From the NCBI GenBank assembly GCA_016717205.1, contig JADKGC010000008.1:186001-250000 (forward strand): a DNA stretch of 64,000 bases, given 5' to 3'. Below the pieces are notes generated by a model, which had not been told where the DNA came from, did no database searches, and saw only the letters and a program-made list of their open reading frames with translations. Positions 17,722 through 25,130 of the stretch are shown here, in pieces. The DNA comes from Candidatus Flexifilum breve (GTDB lineage: Bacteria; Chloroflexota; Anaerolineae; Aggregatilineales; Phototrophicaceae). Made by a program: the position numbers and the translations under genes. How positions within the stretch are numbered: the stretch's first letter is position 1; every line of letters begins with the position of its first letter.

Positions 17722-19305
17722 TTAACGACGGAAACGCGCCAGTACCATGTTCGGAATGGTGCGCGCTTCTTCGACGCCGAAGACGAAGGCCAGCGCGAAG
17801 AACACGCCCACGCCCACACCCGCGCCGAGCACCGCTGTGAGCAGACCGCCGACGTTGGTCAGCACGTTCACGATCAGCGCGACCACCGCGCCCATGCCGA
17901 GCGCCGCCGCCAGCGCGCGCGCCGCCCCATTGAGCACATAGCGATCCTTCAAACTGCCGATGCGCCGCCGCAAGATCCACCATAGGAACGCCCCTTCAAG
18001 CAGCGTCGCCAGTGAATTGGCGAGCGCCAGCCCGGCGAACGATCCACGGCTGAGGGTGTTCGGGTCGCCGACGACATGCACCAGCACGAGACTCAGCGCG
18101 ATGTTAGCGGCCATCGACGCGATGCCCACGAGCACGGGCGTGCGCGTATCCGCCAACGCGTAAAAGGCGCGCGAGAGCACTTCAAGCAGGCTGTGACCGG
18201 CGATGCCGAGCGCGAAGAAGCCGAGCGCCCACGCCGTCGCCGCCGTGCTTTCGGGCGTCCACGCGCCGTACTGCAGCAGCAGACTGATGCCCACGTGCCC
18301 GAGCAGGATTAACCCCACTGTGGCGGGGAAGGCGAGGAACAGCACGCCTCGCAGCGCCCCCGCCAGCCGATCTTTGAAACCATCGAGATCGTTTTTGGCC
18401 GCCAGCGCGGAGAGCGACGGGAAGACCGCCGTGCCCACGCTCTGCGCGATCACGCCGAGCACGAAGAACATCAGCGTCCACGCGGTTTTGAGCGCGCTGT
18501 AGCTCCCGGCGACCATGCCGGAGGCCAGCGAGAGATTGACGAGGAAGTTGATTTGCACGACGGCGAGGCCGAGCACACGCGGTCCCATCAGCGTGATGAC
18601 TTCGATCACACCGGGCACGCGCGGATTAGGCAGGAACGCCAAGCGCGCGTCGATGCGCCGCAAACCGGGGATCTGCACCACCAGATGCAGCACCGCGCCG
18701 AGCACCGCGCCGAACGCAAGACCATAGATTTTGGAGTTGTCGGGGAGCAGCGGCACGATAATCAACGCGCCGACGATCTGCCCGATGTTGTTGGCGGCGA
18801 GCGCCAGCGCGGGCAGCGTGAAGATCTGCTGGGCGTTGAGGATGCCCATCAGCAGACCGCTGATACTGAAGATCACGACCGTGACCAACATGACGCGCGT
18901 CAGATCAATGGTGAGCGCCTGCATGGTCGGCGGGGCATCGGGGACGAGCACGGGGATGAGGGTCGGCGCGAACACGCCAATGATCAACGCGAGCGCCGCC
19001 GCCAGCACCGCCACGCACGACATCACCGCGCTGGCCAAGCGCCAGGCGCCTGCTTGATCGCCCGCCGTCAGGTAGCGCGCAAAGACCGGGATGAACGACG
19101 AGCCAAGCGCGCCGCCCGCCACGAGCACGAACAGGATTTCCGGGATGTTCTGCGCGGCGTAGAAGGCGTCGAGGGCTTCACTCGCGCCGAAGGTCGCGGA
19201 GAACGCCGCCGTGCGTACGAGACCGAGCACGCCGCTGGCGAGAAACCCGCCGACAACCACGACCGCCGCCCGCACAATTTGGGTGTTGGAGAGAGCTTTT
19301 GCCAT
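17722..19305 (-). CDS. murJ: Lipid II flippase MurJ (MviN family)
   Basis: A polytopic membrane protein of about 527 residues with some 14 hydrophobic segments. It carries MurJ hallmarks: the N-terminal LGLVRTAAFSATFGASEALDAFYAAQNIPEILFVLVAGGALGSSFIPVF and the later GVIAQSVGTAVFPSLSALAA. MurJ moves the peptidoglycan precursor lipid II across the cytoplasmic membrane. The chosen ATG at 19305 (MAKALSNTQIVRA) has AGAGAAG just upstream; the frame stays open 18 codons further, but those do not look like MurJ sequence. A small STAS-like gene lies upstream on the same strand, 74 nt away. Confidence 0.92.
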   Translation of the reverse strand: MAKALSNTQIVRAAVVVVGGFLASGVLGLVRTAAFSATFGASEALDAFYAAQNIPEILFVLVAGGALGSSFIPVFARYLTAGDQAGAWRLASAVMSCVAVLAAALALIIGVFAPTLIPVLVPDAPPTMQALTIDLTRVMLVTVVIFSISGLLMGILNAQQIFTLPALALAANNIGQIVGALIIVPLLPDNSKIYGLAFGAVLGAVLHLVVQIPGLRRIDARLAFLPNPRVPGVIEVITLMGPRVLGLAVVQINFLVNLSLASGMVAGSYSALKTAWTLMFFVLGVIAQSVGTAVFPSLSALAAKNDLDGFKDRLAGALRGVLFLAFPATVGLILLGHVGISLLLQYGAWTPESTAATAWALGFFALGIAGHSLLEVLSRAFYALADTRTPVLVGIASMAANIALSLVLVHVVGDPNTLSRGSFAGLALANSLATLLEGAFLWWILRRRIGSLKDRYVLNGAARALAAALGMGAVVALIVNVLTNVGGLLTAVLGAGVGVGVFFALAFVFGVEEARTIPNMVLARFRR

Positions 19306-19379
19306 GTGCTTCTCTGTCGAGAGGAAAAAATGCTGACCCTCATTATTCGCCAGAAGCACCAGAAAAGCTATACCTCGTC

Positions 19380-19763
19380 TCAGACCGGCAGTTGGATTGT
19401 ATTGTCCTGCTGCGCGATGAACGTGACACCCTCATCCAGTGTCGAGACCACGCGCACGCGCATCCCGGCGAGCTGGATCAACGTGGACGCGAGGAACTGC
19501 AGCATGCGATTCGTGGCGATGATTACCGTCCAGCCGCGTTTGTCGGAGGAGGTGCGCCGCATCACTTTGTTGAGGTCGCCTAGGTTGATCGGGAAGCTCG
19601 TCACTTCCAAAGTATCCACAATCACGTGAACGTAGCGGATCCCGCTTTCGACCTTTGGGTCGCCATCCGTTTGGATTGTCACGAGATCCTGAGCAACAAC
19701 CGGACCACTGATTTTCTGGTAGAGAATTCGTTGATCAACGTACCAATGGCATTCGTAGAGCAT
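19380..19763 (-). CDS. SpoIIAA/STAS-like small protein
   Basis: A 127-residue soluble alpha/beta protein. The pattern of a short strand, helix and long strand (RILYQKISGPVVAQDLVTIQTD, YVHVIVDTLEVTSFP) followed by a C-terminal Rossmann-like stretch (GWTVIIATNRMLQFLASTLIQLAG, VRVVSTLDEGVTFI) resembles SpoIIAA-like/STAS proteins, which usually act through protein contacts. No catalytic motif is visible. ATG 19763 is preferred over 19778 because GGGAAG precedes it. The function is unknown; family placement is tentative. Confidence 0.6.
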   Translation of the reverse strand: MLYECHWYVDQRILYQKISGPVVAQDLVTIQTDGDPKVESGIRYVHVIVDTLEVTSFPINLGDLNKVMRRTSSDKRGWTVIIATNRMLQFLASTLIQLAGMRVRVVSTLDEGVTFIAQQDNTIQLPV

Positions 19764-19811
19764 GATCTTCCCGTGCATAGCATCACGATATAACTACTAT
19801 AGCATAACTTC

Positions 19812-19827
19812 CTCAATCAAGATTGAG
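19812..19827. repeat. Short inverted repeat upstream of the STAS-like gene
   Basis: CTCAAT-CAAG-ATTGAG, a perfect 6-bp inverted repeat in an AT-rich stretch about 50 bases upstream of the minus-strand STAS-like start. It could be an operator. The rest of the gap to 20056 shows only the terminator-like hairpin listed separately. Confidence 0.35.
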
Positions 19828-20004
19828 TTTCTATCAATTTTATCTTAACTATTTCAGACTGAGGAACAGATGGTCAGAGCGCAATTCGGTGGCCAACACG
19901 GGGCGCAGCAAGCTGTCTCATATGGGGTTGCATCTGAGGGGAAACAGGTTTGGTCGGGAAGCCCATCGGCGTATCCGCCGACCCGCTTGTCGCCACTCAA
20001 GCAG

Positions 20005-20041
20005 GCTTCCTGCCCTATTCAGTGGTGTGAGGGCAGGAAGC
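20005..20041 (-). terminator. Hairpin downstream of the PucC-like gene
   Basis: An 11-bp perfect stem, GCTTCCTGCCC (20005-20015) with GGGCAGGAAGC (20031-20041), and a 15-nt loop, just after the minus-strand stop at 20057. There is no T-run, so it may protect the mRNA end or act with Rho rather than as a classic intrinsic terminator. Confidence 0.55.
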
Positions 20042-20056
20042 ACATCAGCAGGTGAA

Positions 20057-21439
20057 CTAATCCATCGCCCCGGCGAAGACTTTCTCGGCTTCCACAGGCT
20101 GCGCCGTGTAATTCGCCTTGAACTGCCGGACCTGCACACGCGTGAGCAAAAAGATCGTCACGCCGAGACCGACCGCGCCAAGCGCAAACACCAGCCCATA
20201 GGCGACGTTCGGCGATCCGCTCAGGCTGAGGAAGATATCGCGGAAGATGCCGCCGCCCGCCACGCCGATCCCACGCGCCAGCGTGACGACCAGCGTCCAG
20301 AAACCGAGGAACGTCCCCGCGCGCCCGGAGGGGCTCATCTCCATCATCAAGCCGAGCGTGCCTACGTTCCAGAAACCCAAGCCCAGACCGAGCAGAATCA
20401 GCCCCGGCGTGACCAGCGGGCGGATCTCCGCGAATGACGAAAGCGCAAAGACGGCAAACGTCACCACCAGTAGGCTGACGCCAATGTAGTTCATATTGGT
20501 GTTGGTCAGCCACTTGATGCGGCGTGACAAGACGAGGAAGACGATGGTGCCCAAAATCGACATGCTGCCCCAGTAGGCGGCGAAGCGCGTAGTGTGGCGC
20601 GCCTCCATCGCGAAGACGTCGCCCGCAAACGGTTCAAGGATGAGGTCTTGCGAGAAGGCGAACAGCATCGACAGGCCGAGATACCAGAAGAAGTAGCGCA
20701 GCTGACGGTGACTCCACGCGGCTTTGAGGTCGGCACGCAGCGACGTGCTGTGTTCGCTGCCCGCTTCCGCGGCGACGGATCCGCTGCTGCGGCGTTCTTC
20801 ACCCCACAGCGACCCCAGCCACAGCCCGCCCAGCACCAGCGCGGCGATCACGAACAGGTTTTGCAGCGTTTCCGGCGTGAACGACAAGCCAGTCTCTCCT
20901 GCGGGATGTTCCGGCAGCAGCACGCCGAACAAAATGCCGCCCAGCGTGAAGCCGAGCAGCAAAAACGTCCACACAATGCCGACCGCCCGCCCGCGCTGCT
21001 TCTCATGCGTCCGGTCGTAGATCAGCGCGAGGAAGGTGCTGCCGCTGAACGCCGAGCCGAGGCTGAACAGCAGCATAGCGAACGTGATCGCCAGCCAATG
21101 CAGTGGTTCGACCTGCACCCCGCGCGCGATGGTCGCCGTCGTAAAGCCGAGCACAAGGATGCTGACCGCCATCATCGCGCGCCCCGACCAGATCCAGAAT
21201 AGGCGGCGGTACCCGCCAATGGCGCGGCGGTCGGACATGCGCCCCGCCCACACGCCCAGCGGCGCAAGGAAATAGCGCAGCGCCACCAGCAAACCGATCG
21301 GCGTGGCACTGAAGCCGAGATCGCTGATCATAATGCGATTCCAGATACCGGTCGCGATCACGTCGGCCATGCCCGAGCCAAGATGGAAGAGGCCGATTTT
21401 CAGATTACGTCCAGTGGACAGATTGGGTTGATTTTCCAT
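20057..21439 (-). CDS. PucC / bacteriochlorophyll-delivery (BCD) family MFS transporter
   Basis: A 12-helix major facilitator protein of 460 residues. The N-terminal region, with FHLGSGMADVIATGIWNRIM and LGFSATPIGLLVALRYFLAPLGVWAGRMSD, has the shape of PucC/BCD family proteins (LGxGMxDVxxTGxxNRVMI and a following RSD-like loop). In phototrophs these proteins help assemble light-harvesting complexes or move (bacterio)chlorophyll. No other pigment or reaction-centre gene is in the window, so the role here is open. The ATG at 21439 (MENQPNLSTGRN) is the likely start. A consensus promoter sits upstream (21473-21502). Family call is good; substrate is unknown. Confidence 0.8.
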   Translation of the reverse strand: MENQPNLSTGRNLKIGLFHLGSGMADVIATGIWNRIMISDLGFSATPIGLLVALRYFLAPLGVWAGRMSDRRAIGGYRRLFWIWSGRAMMAVSILVLGFTTATIARGVQVEPLHWLAITFAMLLFSLGSAFSGSTFLALIYDRTHEKQRGRAVGIVWTFLLLGFTLGGILFGVLLPEHPAGETGLSFTPETLQNLFVIAALVLGGLWLGSLWGEERRSSGSVAAEAGSEHSTSLRADLKAAWSHRQLRYFFWYLGLSMLFAFSQDLILEPFAGDVFAMEARHTTRFAAYWGSMSILGTIVFLVLSRRIKWLTNTNMNYIGVSLLVVTFAVFALSSFAEIRPLVTPGLILLGLGLGFWNVGTLGLMMEMSPSGRAGTFLGFWTLVVTLARGIGVAGGGIFRDIFLSLSGSPNVAYGLVFALGAVGLGVTIFLLTRVQVRQFKANYTAQPVEAEKVFAGAMD

Positions 21440-21472
21440 GTTTTTAGTAGATTTTATGAGGTTTATAGGCGG

Positions 21473-21502
21473 ATTATAGTAGATTCGCGCGACGAATGTC
21501 AA
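21473..21502 (-). promoter_or_regulatory. Consensus sigma-70 promoter for the PucC-like gene
   Basis: On the minus strand TTGACA (21502-21497) and TATAAT (21478-21473) are both perfect consensus hexamers, separated by 18 bases. The predicted start is about 25 bases before the ATG at 21439. It is the strongest promoter match I found in the window. Confidence 0.75.
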
Positions 21503-21522
21503 TACACGAGGTGGCGTGTCAA

Positions 21523-21551
21523 TTGTTGTGCGCCCGAGACGGCGTTAAAAT
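21523..21551 (+). promoter_or_regulatory. Candidate promoter for the universal stress protein gene
   Basis: TTGTTG (21523-21528), a 17-base spacer and TAAAAT (21546-21551), about 33 bases before the ATG at 21585. It is divergent from the promoter of the PucC-like gene. Confidence 0.55.
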
Positions 21552-21584
21552 TTATGTAAACAGTTATTTATTCGAGGATGGTCA

Positions 21585-22061
21585 ATGACCTACCGCTCCC
21601 GTTACCAAAAAATACTCGTCCCGCTCGATGGCTCCGGGTGGGCGCAGCGCGCCGTGCCACATGCCGTCGATATTGCGCGGGCGCACAACGCCGAACTGAT
21701 TCTGCTGCACATCTTCCGGCCACCGGCGCACGAGTTCGCGGATCAGATTGCGCTGGCCGGGCAGGACGCGCAGATTCAGGCGGCGCGCGAGCAGATGAAG
21801 CAGTACCTGATCGGCGTGCGGTCAGAGCTGCGGCACGAAGATTTGAAGGTCCGCACGCACATGACCGAGGGTATGGATATCGCGCACCTGATCTGCGATT
21901 TTGTCCGCGCGGAAGAGGTCGATCTGGTGGTGATGAGCACACACGGGCGCAGCGGCATCGTGCGCCTCATGTTCGGCAGCGTCGCGCACGAGGTCATGCG
22001 CTGTGTGGATGTGCCCGTCATGCTGGTCAAACCAGACGACCACGAGGAATCCGGGAAGTAA
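21585..22061 (+). CDS. Universal stress protein, UspA family
   Basis: A single UspA domain of 158 residues. It begins with the strand KILVPLDGSGWAQRAVPHAVDIARAHNAELILLHI and ends with VDLVVMSTHGRSGIVRLMFGSVAHEVMRCVDVPVMLVK. The HGRSG...GS segment is the nucleotide-binding loop of the ATP-binding type, so ATP binding is likely. These proteins support survival under stress. A short insertion (EFADQIALAGQDAQIQAAREQ) sits between the second strand and helix, as in many Chloroflexota copies. The divergent neighbour is the PucC-like transporter. Confidence 0.9.
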   Translation: MTYRSRYQKILVPLDGSGWAQRAVPHAVDIARAHNAELILLHIFRPPAHEFADQIALAGQDAQIQAAREQMKQYLIGVRSELRHEDLKVRTHMTEGMDIAHLICDFVRAEEVDLVVMSTHGRSGIVRLMFGSVAHEVMRCVDVPVMLVKPDDHEESGK

Positions 22062-22457
<396 letters not shown>

Positions 22458-22919
22458 TCAATCAAATGGCGCGATTTTCGCTGCCGCTAACCGCTCAATC
22501 TCCGCGGCAGCCGCTTCCGCCTGCGCGCGATCCGCGGCGGGCAAATCGAGCGCGTGGAATTCATCCTCATCTTTGCGCAGCATGCGTCCATCGGGGAAAA
22601 CAAACACATCCAATTCGAGGTCATCGGCGGACACCACACCGGCGCCGATCACCGCGGGGCGGGTGATGTTGCAATACCAGCCCCGTACCGCGCCCGTGTC
22701 CCGGTCGAAAATCTTGAACACGTTGTACCAGCGATCCGCGTAATGCCATTCGAGGAAGCGGTCGCCCTGCTGCCACACGAAATAGCCATCGTCGCGGTCG
22801 GCCCGATCAAAATGCGCACTGATCAGCACATAGTGATCGGTGCGCTCAACTTCGTCGCTGTCGTACGCCCACACGAGGCGTCCGGCGTGATCGCGTTTTT
22901 CGATGCGGATTTTGGGCAT
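22458..22919 (-). CDS. DUF402 (FomD-like) domain protein
   Basis: A 153-residue protein with the DUF402 core: a W-x-Y-D start (LVWAYDSDEVERTDHYVLISAHF), RFLEWHYADRWYNVFKIFDRDTGAVRGWYCNITRPA, and the acidic VSADDLELDVFVFPDG motif that binds divalent metal in the family. Some members hydrolyse nucleotides or nucleoside diphosphates, and FomD acts on a cytidylyl phosphonate. The C-terminus is a short helix rich in Ala and Glu. GAGGGAG lies upstream of the ATG. No genetic partner is evident. Confidence 0.85.
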   Translation of the reverse strand: MPKIRIEKRDHAGRLVWAYDSDEVERTDHYVLISAHFDRADRDDGYFVWQQGDRFLEWHYADRWYNVFKIFDRDTGAVRGWYCNITRPAVIGAGVVSADDLELDVFVFPDGRMLRKDEDEFHALDLPAADRAQAEAAAAEIERLAAAKIAPFD

Positions 22920-22945
22920 GGGAATACTCCCTCACAATGGTTTTG

Positions 22946-23002
22946 GTAGGGACGAAACCCTCCATCGATCAACAAAAAGGACGAGGCATGCCTCGTCCCT
23001 AC
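22946..23002. repeat. Hairpin repeat between DUF402 and thiamine pyrophosphokinase genes
   Basis: GTAGGGACG at 22946 begins the element, and GGACGAGGCATGCCTCGTCC followed by CTACAG (22979-23002) ends it. Same family as 6490, 6602 and 15137. Confidence 0.65.
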
Positions 23003-23026
23003 AGCCTGACCGCTTGGCGGCTCGCT

Positions 23027-23680
23027 TTACGCCCGACCGAGCGTGTGCACGATGAGCAGTATGCCGCTGCGCACGTACACGACGGCCTTATCGTGCGTCA
23101 TGACGTTGCTCACGCCGCGCGCCGGGCCAAAGTACAAATCTTCGCTGCGCAGCGGATAGTACAGCCCTTCTGTCTTGACGCCGAAGACCGTCCCATTGAG
23201 CGGCAGCAGCGACACGGTGTCGCCCTGCTGCCCTTCGAGGAACGTCCAGCCCGGTTTGGCGAGCTGTGTCTCCTCTTTCCCGGCGACAATCCGCACGTCG
23301 CAGCCCTGCAGCGCGGACAGCGCCAGCAGATAGATGTTGCTCAGCGTCTGGTCGAGGCGATCACCGACCGCGCCAACAATGCGAATCCACGTTGCGCCGC
23401 GTTCGACGGCCCACAGCAGCGCCAATTCCAAATCGGTCTCGTCTTTTTCGGCGGGATGGCGCAGCACCTGCGTGCCATTCGCTTCCAGTTCGGCGAGGTG
23501 CGCCGGGTCAGCGGAGTCCATGTCGCCGATGACGGCGTCCAGGCGCTGACCATAGTGCGCGGCGACCCGCGCCCCACCATCGGCGGCGATCAACAGCGAC
23601 TCGCCGCTAAACATCAAAACGCGGCGCACCATCTCGCCGTCGTTGATGTCGCCATTTGCAAAAATAATCGCTCTATTCAA
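23027..23680 (-). CDS. Thiamine pyrophosphokinase
   Basis: The enzyme transfers pyrophosphate from ATP to thiamine, giving the cofactor thiamine diphosphate. Motifs: LIAADGGARVAAHYGQRLDAVIGDMDS (nucleotide and metal binding), AEKDETDLELALLWAVERGA (the conserved DxTD-like acidic pair) and GAVGDRLDQTLSNIYLL (GRxDH-like). A beta-rich C-terminal thiamine-binding part ends the protein (GDTVSLLPLNGTVFGVKTEGLYYPL). The start is TTG at 23680, preceded by GGAGTAGG. It lies 12 nt after the serine-less hydrolase gene, as the last gene of the signalling operon. Confidence 0.9.
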   Translation of the reverse strand: MNRAIIFANGDINDGEMVRRVLMFSGESLLIAADGGARVAAHYGQRLDAVIGDMDSADPAHLAELEANGTQVLRHPAEKDETDLELALLWAVERGATWIRIVGAVGDRLDQTLSNIYLLALSALQGCDVRIVAGKEETQLAKPGWTFLEGQQGDTVSLLPLNGTVFGVKTEGLYYPLRSEDLYFGPARGVSNVMTHDKAVVYVRSGILLIVHTLGRA

Positions 23681-23692
23681 AACCTACTCCGT

Positions 23693-24712
23693 CTAGCGGT
23701 GACGCCGCTTCCAGCGTTCCTTCTGTTCAACACGACTGATGTCGGCGGCTTCGAGGTAGTCATTAATCATACGGGGAAAACGCTCATCTTCAAGCATGGG
23801 GAAGTGGCGAACATTCGGCAGCAGCACCGGGACGAGCGTCTGTTCCTTTTCGTGCGTCAGATAGTTGAGGACTTCGTCGCGCGGCGGCGGCATGATTGGG
23901 TCTTCGAGGCCGTGGATGGCGACGACCGGGACATTGAGCAGACGCAGCGTGTCGAGCATGCGCCCGGAGTCGAAATGTTCGACCGAGCGCCGCAGCACGC
24001 GCGCATCGATCTTGCTCACATCCACCAGCAGCTTGTCGTAGTTCGGTTCGGCGCGGCGGAAGCAACGACCGAGCAGCAGTTCAAGCGTTGTGCCGTCCAT
24101 GAGCGGCAGCAGCGGGTTATGCGCCTCGTAAACCTCACGGTCGTCAGCGGGGAGGCCGGCAATCTCTTCGAGTTCGGCGGGGAGCTGCCCATTCAGCTTG
24201 GCGCGCGCGGCTTCGACGAGCGCGGCGCGCATGGCGGCGCTGGCGCTCATGATGGTTGGTGCGCTCGGGTTGACTTCCGGCTGCGGCAGGGTCGGGCGCG
24301 CGGCGACTTTGCGCACCAGCGGCGCGCGGCGGTCGAGATCGCCGGTGTCGAACAGCGGCGCGTCGACCACGATCAGGCGCGGCACGCGATCCGGGTAGCG
24401 ACGGGCGAATTCGGCGGCGATGATCGCGCCGAGCCCGTGCCCCACAAACGCGGCCTTGGTGATCGCCAACTGCACCATGAAATCTTCGAGCAGCGCGATC
24501 TGATGCTCAATGTTGTACTTGGCCGGGTTCTTGGCGGAATCGCCGAAACCGTACAGGTCGAGCGCGTAGAGACGGTAATTCGACTGCAAATGCTGGAGCG
24601 TGGGAATCCAATACCGCCACGATCCGAGCCAGCCATGCACTAAAATGACCGGACGCCCGCGACCCAGTACCTCGTAATGAACTAAATCACCGCCTGCTGT
24701 GATGGCACTCAC
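23693..24712 (-). CDS. Alpha/beta-hydrolase-fold protein lacking the nucleophile serine
   Basis: The fold is clear: an oxyanion strand VILVHGWLGSWRYW, LYALDLYGFGDS, and a C-terminal acid and histidine in IHGLEDPIMPPPRD and LPNVRHFPML. At the nucleophile elbow, where GHSxG is expected, the sequence is FVGHGLGAIIAAEFA, and the codon is GGG. The protein would therefore not be a normal serine hydrolase; it might be a haem-free binding protein, a dehalogenase-type variant, or inactive. The GTG at 24712, six bases after GGAG, is preferred to the TTG at 24727. It follows the CheY-like gene by about 33 nt on the same strand. Confidence 0.8.
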   Translation of the reverse strand: MSAITAGGDLVHYEVLGRGRPVILVHGWLGSWRYWIPTLQHLQSNYRLYALDLYGFGDSAKNPAKYNIEHQIALLEDFMVQLAITKAAFVGHGLGAIIAAEFARRYPDRVPRLIVVDAPLFDTGDLDRRAPLVRKVAARPTLPQPEVNPSAPTIMSASAAMRAALVEAARAKLNGQLPAELEEIAGLPADDREVYEAHNPLLPLMDGTTLELLLGRCFRRAEPNYDKLLVDVSKIDARVLRRSVEHFDSGRMLDTLRLLNVPVVAIHGLEDPIMPPPRDEVLNYLTHEKEQTLVPVLLPNVRHFPMLEDERFPRMINDYLEAADISRVEQKERWKRRHR

Positions 24713-24745
24713 GTCTCGCTCCGACAACGATGCTGAATTACGGCA

Positions 24746-25126
24746 TCAACCTTTGAGGATCTCTTCCACACGGCGGGTCAAATCGTCGGGGTTGAACGGC
24801 TTGAGGATGTAGGCCGTCGCGCCCGCATCCAGACCGGTTTGAATTTCCTCGTCCTGCCCCTTCGCCGACAAGAAAATCACGGGGGTATCCTTGTAATCGC
24901 CCATCGCTTTGATGTGGCGGCAGGCTTCGTATCCCGTCATTTTCGGCATTCGCACATCCATCATGATGATATCGGGCTTCGTGCCGTTGGTGAGCGCGTC
25001 CTGCGCCCGTTCGACGGCTTCCGCGCCATTCGCGGCCAGCGTCACCTCAAACCCGGCGAACATCAACGTGAAGTTGATCAGCTCGCGGATGTCCCGTTCA
25101 TCTTCTGCAACCAAAATGCGCGCCAT
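24746..25126 (-). CDS. CheY-like single-domain response regulator
   Basis: A 126-residue receiver domain with no output domain. The acidic pair is in VAEDERDIRELI, the phospho-acceptor Asp in DIIMMDVRMPKMTGYEACRHIK, the Thr/Ser position in PVIFLSAKGQ and the lysine in AYILKPFNPDDL. The start is 4 nt after the stop of the giant kinase, so it is almost certainly its direct partner. Without an output domain it would act by protein contact or in a phosphorelay. Confidence 0.93.
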   Translation of the reverse strand: MARILVAEDERDIRELINFTLMFAGFEVTLAANGAEAVERAQDALTNGTKPDIIMMDVRMPKMTGYEACRHIKAMGDYKDTPVIFLSAKGQDEEIQTGLDAGATAYILKPFNPDDLTRRVEEILKG

Positions 25127-25130
25127 TGTT

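Noticed and set aside
19823..20437. Plus-strand frame of 204 codons covering the gap before the PucC-like gene
   Set aside because: It is mainly the reverse of the PucC-like gene and has no motif.
22937..24643. Open frame of 568 codons on the plus strand
   Set aside because: It overlaps the thiamine pyrophosphokinase and hydrolase genes on the other strand, and its translation has no recognisable fold.
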